Shown: positions 27,595 to 40,169 of the stretch, piece after piece | Position numbering within the stretch: the stretch's first letter is position 1 | Layout of the letters: every line of letters starts with the position of its first letter | Notes under the pieces: model-generated | The model's input: the letters and a program-made list of their open reading frames with translations, nothing else | Told to the model about the DNA's origin: nothing | Database searches by the model: none | NCBI GenBank assembly: GCA_030248225.1 | Contig: JASANE010027794.1 | Span: 1-64,000, forward strand | From: Trileptium ribeirensis | Lineage: Eukaryota > Nematoda > Enoplea > Enoplida > Thoracostomopsidae | Length of the DNA: 64,000 nucleotides | Direction of reading: 5' to 3' | Program-made: the position numbers and the translations under genes

Positions 27595-28202
27595 ATGCCG
27601 ACAACCTTACATTTCGAAGGATCGTGGCAAAAGTAAGTTTCGTCGCAGTTGAACACCTGGTTGTTTTGTGTGATATGCTTGTGCTGAACGGTTTCTCCGA
27701 GTAGCTCGTAGTGATGGTAAATAATAAACGTGTCTTCGATCGCTCTTTTGCGGGCCATCTGTATAATACCGCTCTACTTAAGAGTAAGCTTATTGCGCCG
27801 CATAAAGCCTTTGAGCCATGCAAACCCCGGAAGGTCATCGTTGTCTGCAAAGGCAGAGACTCTCCTTGCTGACAAATCCGATTTTATCCATTCTTGAACG
27901 TAAAGCGGGATATCTGATTGCGACGGCGGGAATCCACTCACCACCATGATTTTGACTATATTCGCTTGCTCTTGTTCCGATTCGCGTGATAATGCAGTTG
28001 TAGTTCCGACTCCTGGAGCATCAAGCACCTGATGAGCTGGCAAATTTTGGCGATTGATTTCTTTCCGTATGCGACTGGTGGATATACCGTAGTGTCGACT
28101 TGCTGCGTTAAGCCCGCGGCGACCAGTGTTAACATCCTCAACAGCATTGTTCAAATAGGCTTCGGACCATGCTTTGGCCTTTTTAATGTAATTTCTCACC
28201 AT
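27595..28202 (-). pseudogene. Pogo-type transposase, N-terminal part
   Basis: Starts MVRNYIKKAKAWSEAYLNNA at 28202. It continues through a helix-turn-helix segment (GLNAASRHYGISTSRIRKEI) and a CENP-B-like second region to the end of the first open frame at 27774. A frameshift at about 27774 is followed by ARKRAIEDTFIIYHHYELL and FNCDETYFCHDPSKCKVV, where the D of CDET is the expected first catalytic Asp. The reading then runs into the inserted LINE. The protein resumes at 25568. Confidence 0.85.
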
Positions 28203-28899
28203 TATTATTGTTATATCAGAATTTGCTTAAGCCGATTAGCATAATAAACATCTAAAAGTTCGAAATTATCTAAATATTATATACAGTTACTTTGAACGTC
28301 TACTAATGCAGTTTTTGGTAGGCAAAAATAATGCGGGTAAAAAGACACTTGGGCAAAAAAATCACGCCATGTGTTTTCCCCAAATTGGGGTCCCATAACT
28401 AGGGTAAAAAACACACCTAGCGCCAGCTTTAATAAGGCGCGTTGGTCAATGGCATTTATACAGATATATACGCAGAGTGGACTCCTAATATACAAAACGA
28501 CAACTCCAACGATGCAATAATGAAAAGCAACCTTAGTAAGAAAATGAGTTTCTTAAGTTTTGAGAGACATTTTGAGTATATACTTCTATTGGTGTCTTCT
28601 CAACCAAATATACGAAGTTAATATATGTTATGTTCTATGGCAATGGAGTGCCCAACAATATGCAAAAGTAACTTTCTCGATAGATGTTTCATGTGATGCC
28701 AAACAGTACTGTGTTTTTTAACCCAATGTTTGGTGGTGATTTTTTCTCCCCAACTGACTATAACTTATATTTTTTAATGTACGTTCTGTTGGTTAATTAA
28801 CTTCTAAATTAGGTTGCATTGTTGCTTTTGTAGATGTTTATCTTATTGTTTAATCTTATTCTGCCGTTTGCAGAGAGTATGAATTTGAAGATATTTTGA

Positions 28900-29269
<370 letters not shown>

Positions 29270-29449
29270 ATAATTTGTGACTGGACCGACTACGATAATC
29301 GTATGCGTAAAATCCTCTCTATTGTCGAAGATCAGCTTCAAAAAGGTCGACTCCCGTCGGTACATCCGCATCATTCAATGTTATATCCTCTAACTCATGA
29401 ACAGCGCAAGGGAATCGCCGCGCGTCATGCGATGTTATGTATCGAAAAG
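29270..29449 (+). CDS. ogt: OGT exon 8 of window: TPR-catalytic linker
   Basis: Sixty codons, [20 protein letters not shown] to [10 protein letters not shown], including [15 protein letters not shown]. This joins the TPR superhelix to the catalytic domain in animal OGT. The acceptor is TTTTTTCAG at 29269 and the donor AAG|GTAAAA at 29449/29450, phase 0. Confidence 0.95.
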
Positions 29450-32056
29450 GTAAAACATTAGTAAATTAGCAAGTAAGAATTTTTAAATACAGCGGAATTG
29501 TAACAGTTATGTTATTACCGGAGTTCTGGCAATAGGAAGGGGCAATACTAAATTATATATTAATAATTTTATAATATATTTGTATACGTGTAGTATATAC
29601 GTATATATTACGAACGTGTTATGTCAGTATTCTGTAGATTATGTCTTAGGGGAGCAACAATGTCATTGCTTCCCCAAAACTGCACCTCACTGTCACGGGA
29701 AAAAATTAGCAATTTTTTACGTTTTGAGTAATTCTACTTGAAATTGGTGTAGTCAGAACGTAGTGAAACGTAGTGGAGATTGTGTATTGCAGGGTTGAAA
29801 TCTTTTAAATTCCGTCTGTGTGTGTGATCGGTCATAACTCGGGAACGACTTAACCTATTTTCATCATCTTGGGCTCATTCGAACCGGCATAGTCGATTTA
29901 CCATGTACATCCCCGAGCGTTTTTTGATTTCGGGTCCGGTTCCGCGGTCAGGGGTCAAAATGTGGGTTTTTGCCCCGTTTTAGTACCCTTCACGGAAGCA
30001 AGATTATTTTTATCTTAACTTTGGAATTTTTTCTCTGTGGTTTTATTTCATAGTAAAATGATAAATGCCTATGCCTCTTTTTGTTTTGCGATTAAGGGTC
30101 CTGTTTGGGAGTTATGGGGTTTGATGCATAGCACCCTCGTGGTTCCTCGCCTCAAAATTCGAAAATTTGTTCTGACGTCCTTGGCGGCTGAAAAGCTTTA
30201 CTTGGGGTTTTCGGGCATGACAAACTCATTGCTGGTGTTGGTTTTGCTTTCCGATCTATACTTCTATAGGTACGGGGGTATGGCGCCGCCATGGTTCATC
30301 GACCCAAAATTTCCTAATTTTACTGTTACGGTTTTGGTGTATGGGAAACTTATTGCCGATGTTAGTTTTGTTCTAACTTGTCGGTATTGTGGGATATCCA
30401 CATATAGCATATCGACGTATGCTACCGAGAGCTCATTGGCTGTGTACCCAAAAGGCGTAGGTGTACCTATGCTTCACTAAGTTCTGCAATCTCGATAGAG
30501 TTACTAGTAGTAGCAACACTGCTACATTGTTCATCTTTACACTTCTTCAATGTAACTGGTGCAAATATATTTCAGACTAAAATACACGATATGTTTACCT
30601 GTATCGTCATTAACTTTTTTAACTAATGAAAGATTGCGTTTGTTTAATATTCATGAGCTTATTAAGTTCATTACCGATAGTAACATGTGGTCTCATTTCT
30701 AAAGGGACTCTAGATCTTCACGAATTACACTGTTCTGCTTGGCCTATGATGAAATTTAAATTTTGAGATACACTGATTCTAAAATAGAAGGCTTTGTTTT
30801 AATTTCTGAGGCTGCTGCAGCTGTCGTTATGTACTGTTGTACGCAACTCCTGGCTGTAAGTTAATACTCTTGTCGGAATTGGGTCAACAGTGATCACGTA
30901 ATTGTAGTATGAAATGTTTTAGTTATTGTACATGTTAGGGTACGGTTTACTGGAATTTTGTTATTAAAGTCATTTAGGACTTGACTTTCTATAGTCTTCT
31001 CCAAACCTGGTCATGAACCTCGTTGCTAATATATATATCTCAAAAATGCAGTACCATTTACATATGATGTATATATATTCGCTTTGGTTCACAACAAAAA
31101 AGTATAAACGAAACCAGGGGTTTTTCAAAACGAACCCTGGGTCCAGTAAATTGTTTGGGGCTCCAAACATTAAACTCTGGGCCCAGATTTACAATTTTTG
31201 GCTCGAGAATTTCACGAATTTTTACACAAAGAAACGTAATTACGAAACGCAATTTTACATTATTACAAATATATATATACATAAATTATTGTCTGTCTGT
31301 CCCAAGCCATGATAAAGGAAGAGGGTCATACATGAGACCAGCAGTAAGCAACTATGTACACATATAAGCACGAACGGCTAAAAGCCTGCAATTTGCAAGA
31401 ATTTATTTGCAAATCTTATGTCTCCGAAACCGAAACTGTCCTGGGTCCAGCAAAATTTTTTTGGGTCCTAGAACGAAACACTTATATATATACTAGTACC
31501 ATAAAGTGTGGTGGAGCACAGTGTTCTGTAGCATTAAGATCATCATAGCCATATAGTTCACAATTGATGATTTAAAATGGCATTTTTTTCATTTTATAGG
31601 TCGCTGACGTATGCCGTACTGAATGCTCGGTAAACTATAAACCTGCTCTAGCCTTCCACGTTCAACAGAATTGAAAAGTTTGAAACTTAGTTTCTGTTGC
31701 CAATACTTAGCATTTTATCAGCATTCAGCGTCTTGCGTTGGTGACAGCATTCCTAACGTAGGTTTTGTAGCAATGAATCGATGTTTGACAGATACACAAT
31801 ATGCCCCAACAAACATGAAACTCCGTGAGTAAAAATTTGAAAATTTAACTTTTGATGCTTTTTCACAGAATGGGTATATACACATTTTGGCTTCTTCGGG
31901 TGCGTTCTGACTAAATGAGCTTGTCCGGCGGCTATCACAGCAGCTAGTGGCATCAAGGTAGTGACGTTACATATGTTCTTATTTTTTAATTTTAGAATTT
32001 GTACTTAAATATAATTTTGTACTTTTGGTTGCAACAACAGAAAACTTATTTTTAAG
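29450..32056 (+). other. OGT intron 8 (2.6 kb)
   Basis: Contains the second copy of the CAGAACGTAG repeat (29754-30511). From 30512 to 32056 there is AT-rich sequence with no recognised feature. The intron ends in TTATTTTTAAG, another AAG acceptor. Confidence 0.8.
29754..30511 (+). repeat. Interspersed repeat with CAGAACGTAG ends, copy 2
   Basis: Left end CAGAACGTAGTGAAACGTAG, inverted right-side motif CACTAAGTTCTG ending at 30486, then CGATAGAGTTACTAGT. Same orientation as copy 1 in intron 5 but shorter, lacking the segment at 19635-19779. Confidence 0.75.
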
Positions 32057-32308
32057 ATTTCTGTTCTTCACAAAGGTCCGTTTACTTATCCGAAAGAGCT
32101 AAGCGCTTCAAATGGTAATCGTTTGCGCATTGGCTACATTTCATCAGATTTTGGCAATCATCCGACATCGCATTTGATGCAGTCTGTTCCCGGGCTACAC
32201 GACCGGGCGCGAGTCGAAATATTTTGCTACGCACTGAGTGTTGATGACAATACTAATTTTCGGAAGAAGATATCATCTGAAGCTGAACATTTTGTGGACC
32301 TGTCTGAG
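32057..32308 (+). CDS. ogt: OGT exon 9 of window: N-catalytic lobe with active-site His
   Basis: Eighty-four codons, [20 protein letters not shown] to EHFVDLSE. It contains [20 protein letters not shown], whose first His (codon at 32159-32161) corresponds to the conserved His498 of human OGT (numbering from memory) near the reaction centre. The start follows from alignment with INVLHKPP; the acceptor TTTTTAAG at 32056 is an AAG. The donor is GAG|GTAAAG at 32308/32309. Confidence 0.94.
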
Positions 32309-34050
32309 GTAAAGTCTTCTATTAAGTTGGGTTCTTCTGTTTATTGGAAAATATTGGACTCTACATAGGAATAGAATAATGCTTGAGGAATTAGTAATAC
32401 CTAAGAGTAACAGTGCTTTCAATTATCTTGCGGTCTTATAATTACGTTTTATCGTGCTGCTCTGACTTCAGACCATATATTTCGTTTTTGTTTCGTATGT
32501 GTTAGCTGTCGAAAACTACATCTATTAAAAGACGATGGTGTTCCGTTTTAGGCGAACCAAATACAGTGTAGTATCAATTTTTTAGTGTTAGGTCTAGTAC
32601 TTTTAGTGATCTCATACCGTTCTAGGGTCAACTCACAATTTACTGGGGAGGCTGATCGGGTGAAACCACAAAACCCGGGGCTCCCCATCTTCATTTTCGC
32701 CGTGAATACTGCTCTTGTCAGTGTCCTGCAATTTAATAAATAACTCGAAAAATTTTAGAATCTTGGATGGTCATAAGGTAAAATAGAGTACATCTAGGAA
32801 AATCGCGAAAAAATCCTGGAATTTCACACTCACTGACATTTTTCTTCTTTTAGATGTTGCCTGCCAGTGAGCGATGCCTGCCTGACTATTGCATTTTTTG
32901 ACCATAAACTTGCGGCCACCCTGTAAGTAGGTTATTGGCTAGACTATGTTTTCGATGCGAAGTTATATTGCCGCGAGATAGCAGAACTGTAAGCAACACT
33001 TATCACTCGACTCGCAGTCACGTCTTTATCCGATTGATGAGTCATTTTCTCTGCCAACCAATCATTTTAGTAACGCTACACTAAACTACATACATATATT
33101 TCACAAAAATCACACAAAAGAATCTATCTAGGTTCACTAATTATTTGATTTCATCAAACGACAGTATTTTAGACCCTGTCCTATTTGGGGCGAGGGAAAT
33201 TCAGGAAAGAGGCTTATCATCTATTCAACTATGCCCATAGTGTTTGGACCTTCAATCAGCTCATGCCTCAAAACAGATCTAATCGAAACCACGGCCGCCA
33301 CTTTATATCTATGCTTGATTGTTGTCTATCATTATCGGTTTTTAAGCTAAAATAAGCCTTAGGTGCCTTTTTCTGCATTTGAACGGTTAAAATAGTCCAC
33401 CCTCCTCTACCCCTTATGGAACAATTTATAGCGCGGAATTAGTGGAAAAGGTTTAAAGGCACTATCTTTCAAGGGAGCTTATCATAGCCCCCTAAAGTTG
33501 AGGCAGGTGGAAAAGGTCTAAATCTCAATTTCGTTTTTTTTATTTTGGCAAAAACTCGAATTGGATGTATGCATTAGGCTGGCTTTTGGTCACCATACGT
33601 AAAAACCCGGAGATTTGAAACATGGGTGTGGTTTGGATTTTGGGTTATTAGTTCTGTGTGCATGGCGCAATGCTATTTGATGTGAGGAACAAGTATCAAA
33701 AGTGAAAAAGTTTCAATGACAATAATTCTGCTGTAGCAGTACGAGAAACCGGGAAACAACTTTATAGGGTAAATCTTGGGTGCTGACCACGTTGGTGCGT
33801 TGGTGTTGTCATCATTGAACGACGACGTCTGGGGTTATGTTATACTGGGTTCGCTGGGTTATATTTGCTATATTTTCGATAAATATACGTGCTAGAAAGC
33901 AGGAAATGAATTAGTACACATCAGGTGCTGATCATGATCAGGATTTTTGAGTTATGTCAGGTTTCTGAACTCACAAATGCAAATTTTTGAATTTATAATA
34001 CTCTGCCACCGGACTAACTGTTGTAAAGTTGAAACCGGGGTAGTGCAAGG

Positions 34051-34668
34051 TAGGGATCGACCGAATATAATACTCTTCGGCAAGAATACCGAATAGATCC
34101 AGTAGTCGTGAAATGATCAAAATGTATGCGTGATTGTGGCCGTTTATGTTACAGTATATACTCTGTCCTGATCGCATGCGATGTCTCCAAACGTTGCGAT
34201 ATACAGCTATAGTGAAAAGCTTGAAAAGTGACTACGGAGTTTTCAATTACGTCCTGCGATGAACAGAATGAAATGTGGTGAGTTAGATGAGTCTGGATGT
34301 AGCGATCTATGTAACTGTCTTCAGTTGATCCTATGCTGTATCCATTTCTAAACTACCGTAACCTCGACGATTTCAAATTATCCTCCTCTGGATGTGGATG
34401 CGCGACGAAAGTTCAGTCCAGTAATATCCGTCCATTTGCTGAGCAGTGATATACGAGCAAACTGACTCCCCATCGGGACACGTGAATTCATAAAATATAG
34501 CATTCGATTGGGAAATTTTACTGATGGCAGTTGAAGGGGCAACAACGCACCCTAATAATCGCCTTCGGTAACGATAAATACGAAACAAGTATTCAGTATA
34601 AATACTCGGTATTCGTCCGAATACTAGGTATTCGGTAATCGGTGGAATTTGGTATTTGGTCGTTCCTA
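34051..34668. mobile_element. hAT-like non-autonomous element, TAGGGAACGAC family, copy 1
   Basis: Left end TAGGGATCGACCGAATATAA, right end TTGGTATTTGGTCGTTCCTA with GAATACTAGGTATTCGG nearby. The two flanking octamers, GTGCAAGG (34043-34050) and GTGCTAAG (34669-34676), agree at 6 of 8 positions, consistent with an aged target duplication. Ends match the better-preserved copy at 45358-46119. No coding capacity was recognised. Confidence 0.75.
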
Positions 34669-35712
34669 GTGCTAAGTCGTACAATTTGAATGAAATTGTT
34701 GTTGATGTTGGGAAGAAGGTTGGTGTTGACGGAAAGAAAAGGAATGTAAATAGAACATTATAACTCGCAAGCGACGGTAAAACAGAGCGAATGTGGTTTC
34801 ATCAGGTGGTAATTTTGTGAAATCACCTTTTATATAACAGGTTACGTGTCTGGTGTATACACTGCACTAAAACCTCTCTAATCCTGAATCCATTGAAACC
34901 CTAAAACCTGGTCGACCCTAAACTAATTGAAAACAACTGGAAATGCACGAAATATCTGTGTTAGCCTGTAGGTAACCGAACCATCGTATTTAGCTATGTC
35001 TAAAAACAATATAGAACATTATTGATGCCCTTAATGCAATACGTAAACAAACTACTGAATGCTGATTACATGTAATCAACAAGTAACCAAGCCAAGGAAA
35101 TCTCACTACATTTTAAAAATCGGGTTCGTCGATCATACAACCCTTGAAACCCTATGAAAGGGTATAATATAGTCAAGTGGGATTTGAAATAGCAAAGCCT
35201 ATGTAAGACTATTTTTAAGGTAAAAATCATCACAACATGCTGAACGGCTCAGGGAGTTACTTTACAAAAAAGTCGGTCAATAAATCTGTATTAAATATAT
35301 ATGTCGGTTTTTCGATCAAATACCTGTGTCCCGAGATATGGGCTGTTAAGTAATGGTACACGTAAAATCCGCTCGCTTCTCTAGCTCTGTTTCAATAAAA
35401 AATGATATATAAAAAGCAGCTAAAATGAAGAGCAGCTTAGGTTTAGTTTCATGCCACGATTACTGGCTGGGGTTTAGTTGGGATATTTCAGTTTGTTAGG
35501 ATTATTTCAGTATCTACTGAGCCTACAGCTCCGCTCGATTCCTCTCGTCGAGGCAGATCCATTGCTACCCATCTTAGTGTAATCGAAAAAATTTATTTTC
35601 GAGTTTTTAGGCTCAAGGGCCCTCCTTTCCTTGGTAAATACAGCAGAAAAGTTTTATAATGGATTTCAGGGGGTCAAACTTGGTACCGATGAACTCAGCA
35701 TGTCGCGCTGAC

Positions 35713-35844
35713 TATGAATTTATGAAAATTTTTTTTCTAGTAATCGTGATTTCTGCAGATTTAGGAATCACCCCACCCCTCACCCCTTCCAAAAAATGCA
35801 GCGTCTTATATTACAAGACATATTACCTACACTAAAACTATTTC
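35713..35844 (+). repeat. Repeat-related intron end immediately before exon 10
   Basis: Nearly identical to 19635-19779. Shared pieces include GATTTAGGAATCACCCCACC and then 46 identical bases ending ACTAAAACTATTTC, after which the two diverge exactly at the AG of the exon 10 acceptor. Confidence 0.85.
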
Positions 35845-35846
35845 AG

Positions 35847-35969
35847 ATTGCCGACGGGCCTGCATGTGACCGCATTTTGGCTGACGGGATCCATATCTTG
35901 GTTAATATGAACGGCTATACCAAAGGAGCTCGCAACGAAATATTTGCTCTTCGGCCAGCGCCTATTCAG
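35847..35969 (+). CDS. ogt: OGT exon 10 of window: N-catalytic lobe
   Basis: Forty-one codons, [20 protein letters not shown] then [37 protein letters not shown] and ALRPAPIQ are OGT signatures near the substrate-binding cleft. The acceptor CTATTTCAG is at 35846 and the donor CAG|GTATGT at 35969/35970. Confidence 0.95.
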
Positions 35970-36867
35970 GTATGTTTCTAGTTTTGTATAATTTTATTTC
36001 TTATGTCTAAAATTGTTCTGATATTTATTCTAAATCTTCGACCCATGTTTACTAGCGCAGAAGCATTGTGAACTATATTTGCTTTTCTGTTCATAAATAT
36101 TTTGGATAAAGTCTATAGTTCAAAGAATTTCTGAATACGTTTTGCTATATCGGTAGAATCTTACACACAATCTTGGAATAGTGTTTACTAGCGGAGAAGT
36201 ATTTCGAAATTATATTATAATGGTTTAATACGGATTTTTTTTGTGTATTCGGTATTCACAGAACAAATACTTGATGCGTTGTCAGTTGGTTTTGATAGGT
36301 TTAGTATCGGCGAAGTTTTAAAATTTTCCATGCATTCAGGGTTCAAGAGGTTTGATGGTGGTATATACATAAAACGCAACCTGCGTTTGGTGATTAAACA
36401 AAATGATAACTTAAAAATTAAGCCCTCTCGCTGTATTTCACCGTCGCAAGCGAATTTTAATAGTCAAATGAGACGGGTCTTATCCAGCAAATGTAATGTC
36501 CAATGCTATTCGGCTGAGAATCGTAATGGTAATACCTCATAACAGATGTCATAACAATGGTTTCCAACGCCAATACGAGATTAGTGCTGTTGCAGCGATA
36601 TATTCGCTATGCTTAAAGGGAAAACAACCGATCTATGTTGCAGCCTTGTTGTCTAGTTCGAAATGAACACTTGGCTAGCTGTTGTGCCGCCACAGTGCGC
36701 TCGTTTTTATTGGAAGAACAGGGTCATCAGTACATACGTAGCCTAGAATTATGCCATGCTTGGAGAGAAACAAATTAAATAATCGGCTGTAACTGTATGG
36801 CGAACATGTTGAACATACGCTTCTTCCAGCAAATATGTGGTAGTGGTTTGCATTTAATTCATTTCAG
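35970..36867 (+). other. OGT intron 10 (898 bp)
   Basis: AT-rich, no recognised element. The open frame at 36243-36542 has no domain signal. Ends CATTTCAG. Confidence 0.8.
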
Positions 36868-37056
36868 GCGATGTGGCTTGGCTATCCGGGCACATCAGGT
36901 GCGCCGTTTATGGACTACATAGTGACCGACGCAAATACATCACCGATGTCGCTGGCACATTCTTATAGCGAAAAATTGGCGTACATGCCACATACATTTT
37001 TCATGGGTGATCATGCTAATATGTTTCAACACCTGACTGAACGAGCTGTACTGCGG
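36868..37056 (+). CDS. ogt: OGT exon 11 of window: N-catalytic lobe
   Basis: Sixty-three codons, [20 protein letters not shown] to HLTERAVLR, with [20 protein letters not shown]. These are strong OGT signatures. The acceptor is ATTTCAG at 36867 and the donor CGG|GTTAGT at 37056/37057, phase 0. Confidence 0.95.
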
Positions 37057-38495
37057 GTTAGTAAGCCGGCGGGTAGATTGGAGCTAAATTGTCTGGCTTC
37101 TCCAAATTATACCCATTTCGGAACTGGGGGAGCCGAAACTGCATGAGGGATCAATCCCCCAGTTCATCTAGGGCGTCAAAGATGGCTCACTTGGCAAATA
37201 TTTGCAATGGAGCTTATTAAAAAGGGATATTTTATTGTTTTATCCTTGGATAGAATTTGTGGTTTTTAAGCCAAAATGGAAAATTCACATTTTTTTACCC
37301 ATCAAAAATTTTGCTAATTCTTCGAGGAGTAGGATTGTACCGGGGCGCATGAACTGGGGTAGGCCAAAAGCTGCCTGGTAGGCATGAACTGAAGGAACCT
37401 GAGTGGAGAGACCAAAATTCCCTTGGTGGGGCTACGGGTCACCTCAATTTGCAGAAGCCAGTTTATGCGTGTTTAAAGTTTTGTTTTGTCCGTTTAACTA
37501 GCTCTAGACACGTTTAACGAACTGTTGTACATTTGCTATAGTACAATCAATGAATGTGATTCTCGTCGTAACTCTTAAACGCAAAACAGAAGACTTTCAG
37601 TTAATACTTTCTTGACAGATTTCATTAGAGTAATAACATTTCTCTGCTGAAATGTTTCCAACAGGAGTATCTTGCGAAAATATTATAAATTAACACGTAG
37701 ATATATATTTAAAAAAAATTTCAACAAATTAATGAAGTGCCTCAGTGTAAAAATATTGAACCAATTCTCTCGAGTCATAAAGATTCATATATTTCATACG
37801 GAAATAACTGACATCAGATTTGAAAGACCGTATTAAGACAAAATTGTTTTTCGAAGAATCATCTAGTTAGTCGTTACTTTGGTAATTCCTTATTGTAATA
37901 CCTGGTAAAACTAGTCATGTACGTATTTTGTTGAAATGTATATATATTATCTACAAACGTTAGATATGTTTTTGAAATTGATTTGTCTATGTTACTTGGT
38001 TGACAGAACTAATAATGATACGAAATAATTGTTTTGTCGTAGCGATGACATAGTGCTAGCTTTATCGTCTACAAGCACGATTCGCTATCAACATCAGACA
38101 AATTTGTTAAACTGTTGTGCTTGCTCTTTGTACGCAATGTCTTCTGTCAGCCTTAGGTCTTGCCACTGTGCGATGATTTATCTCGTTAATCTGATTTGTA
38201 TCCGAAATTCTTTGTTTTAACAAAGTATCGGTAAGTACAGTTTACCTATGATCAGAAAACAGTCTGAGCACAAGCGGCGCCAAGGTATTGGCAGCATGAT
38301 GTAATTTCCAGTATGAGCTAAATTTTTTTGGGCTCGCAGCTGTGTACATTCAAATCCTTGTGACAAAGACAAATCCTGTGATAATAGCAAACATGGAGAG
38401 GGAAAATATATGGTGACTTTAGAGCTGGTGTTGTTTTTGCTAATATAGACTCGGCGGAGTTTCGGTAAATTATAATATGATCAGATATTTTATAG
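37057..38495 (+). other. OGT intron 11 (1.4 kb)
   Basis: No recognisable element. G/C-run-rich at its start (37110-37450), then AT-rich, ending ATTTTATAG. Confidence 0.8.
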
Positions 38496-38588
38496 GCAAA
38501 AGATGATAATCAGTCACAACGTGATAATGTGACAATTGTCAACGCCACGAATTTAGAACCTATTTTTTCGAAAGCTGCTGATGTTTCT
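38496..38588 (+). CDS. ogt: OGT exon 12 of window: start of intervening region
   Basis: Thirty-one codons, AKDDNQSQRDNVTIVNATNL then EPIFSKAADVS. It aligns to the short stretch [21 protein letters not shown] that follows the N-catalytic lobe in human OGT; agreement is modest, as usual here. The splice sites are good (TTTATAG at 38495, TCT|GTAAGT at 38588/38589) and the phase fits both neighbours. Confidence 0.85.
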
Positions 38589-38671
38589 GTAAGTCCCTAC
38601 ACAGTTTGCCATGCATTGCTGCTGTAGTTTTATCTACGAATTATGTTATTCTTTCATTTAGCCATTGTGTT

Positions 38672-38726
38672 GGTCGATTTCGTATTCCTAAGTAGTGTTG
38701 ATCGATTTCGTATTCCTAAGTAAAGT
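38672..38726. repeat. 27-bp tandem repeat
   Basis: TCGATTTCGTATTCCTAAGT occurs twice, 27 bp apart, with TGGTCG and TGATCG variants before each unit. Confidence 0.75.
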
Positions 38727-39398
38727 GGCAATAATTCCTATATACCGTCGCGATTTTGGGTTATCGCTTGGCTTTTCTCAGCTGGGGGCATCGGTCTTTG
38801 GAAGCACCCGCGGGGCTCCCAGGGCGGCCAATGTCAGTTGATCCAAGTAAAAGTGTACAATTAAAAAAGTGGGCTACTAATTTTGCTGTTTTGCGTAAAT
38901 TTGAATTATTTTTATTTGGGCACTGAACTTAGAGCAGGGGGAAAGGCTAGTTTGGGGAGTTGCTCCACCACTAGCGAAGCCGCCAAAAATGTAGCGGCAG
39001 CGCATTCGAAACCTTAAAATATCTATCAGCCTTTAATTAGACACATAAACTGACTCCAACTCTTTCGAGTCGTAAAATTGAGCCAAATGGGCACGAATCG
39101 GGTCATGCCGGGGTCCGACGAAAAACATTATGGATTGTATCTGTGAAGCCATAGATATCTTGATAGCTGATATTTTAGCCAAATTAATGCTGATTTTGTA
39201 GGACAAACAACCCTACACGGCTGTGTATAATGCTTATTTCTACATAGCTGTTATAGTATACATGGACTATGTCAACAGGTTTTTAAATGGGCCCATGTGA
39301 CCAAAAAGACACGAAAAGGACAGTATAGTCGCAATCGCTCCAGCTATATCGACGATATTGGTCTCCGTTGGCAGCTAACGTCATCCGCTAAAGTTGCA

Positions 39399-39555
39399 CA
39401 TAGTGAGTCCTTAAATCGCAATAAACGGGTTCATCTCAACCATTAAAGCGACATGGCTGATATTCGGCTCATTTTATAAGTTGATGCTCATTATTACTGG
39501 TACGTCTCTAAATTACATGTTCAACACTCATAATTCACCACCCTGGCGCTGAGAC
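39399..39555 (+). repeat. Diverged repeat, partner at 21435-21595
   Basis: Contains CACATAGTGAGTCCTTAAAT, GACATGGCTGATATTCGGCTC and TTCAACACTCATAATTCACC in the same order and orientation as in intron 5. Ends undefined. Confidence 0.5.
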
Positions 39556-40169
39556 AAGTTAATATTTCCCAATAAAATCAGTTTCCTCGTATAAAATAAT
39601 TGTGGTATATATATATTTCAGTTTTTTAGCAGGAATATTTTACAGATTTTTTTAATCATATGTTGGACGTTTCTGAAATTTTGCTTCTAATTTTTTATTA
39701 TATTTCCTATGGATTTTTGTATATTGGTGGCCTGACCACAGTGTGGACAGCTCACTTTTCAAATCCACTATGTTCGTCCACCCATTTGCCCGAAACCTCA
39801 GGATTTATTTATGCTCTTAATTTCATTTTTTGTTTTTTGTACCCTAGATAATAAATTTTAAGTATTAAGTATATACTATTATTTCTATATGGTAAAACTC
39901 TGTTCATAGCCACAAATAATGTCTGCCTATGCTGGTTGATATTACCTGAAAATTTGGAAACATTTTGCAAATAGAATAATTTTCAGTCACCGCTATAATT
40001 TGTCCGAGAATGAGCATGTGGCCCCACTGTGCACTACATTTTTCTAAAGAATGAACCCAGTATATTTATACACAAGGTGTCCCAAAAGTAACGCCCCAGC
40101 ATTCAAGTGACCCACCACGCCAATTAATATAGTATCAGCGTTTTGGTATACACATGCTCTTATATACTA

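Larger units (their letters stand above)
23814..28202 (-). mobile_element. Pogo-type (Tc1/mariner superfamily) DNA transposon relic, interrupted
   Basis: Coding content of a pogo/Tigger-like transposon lies antisense to OGT. It has an N-terminal helix-turn-helix region, a DDE catalytic core, and a C-terminal region rich in charged and serine residues. A LINE has inserted between the first and second catalytic Asp. Ends are uncertain: GCGCC-containing sequences near 23571 and 28420-28440 are weakly inverted but not convincing as terminal repeats. It is broken by frameshifts and not active. Confidence 0.85.
32309..35846 (+). other. OGT intron 9 (3.5 kb)
   Basis: Contains a hAT-like element of the TAGGGAACGAC family (34051-34668) and, at its 3' end, the repeat segment 35713-35844 that reaches to 2 nt before exon 10. 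The rest (32309-34040, 34680-35700) is unassigned. Confidence 0.8.

Noticed and set aside
23560..28445. Terminal inverted repeats for the pogo-type element (GCGCC-containing ends)
   Set aside because: Similarity between the two candidate ends is weak and no TA target duplication could be fixed.
40074..40097. Mariner-type terminal sequence (AAGGTGTCCCAAAAGTAACG)
   Set aside because: Only one end is seen, with no partner end or transposase nearby, so no element was called.
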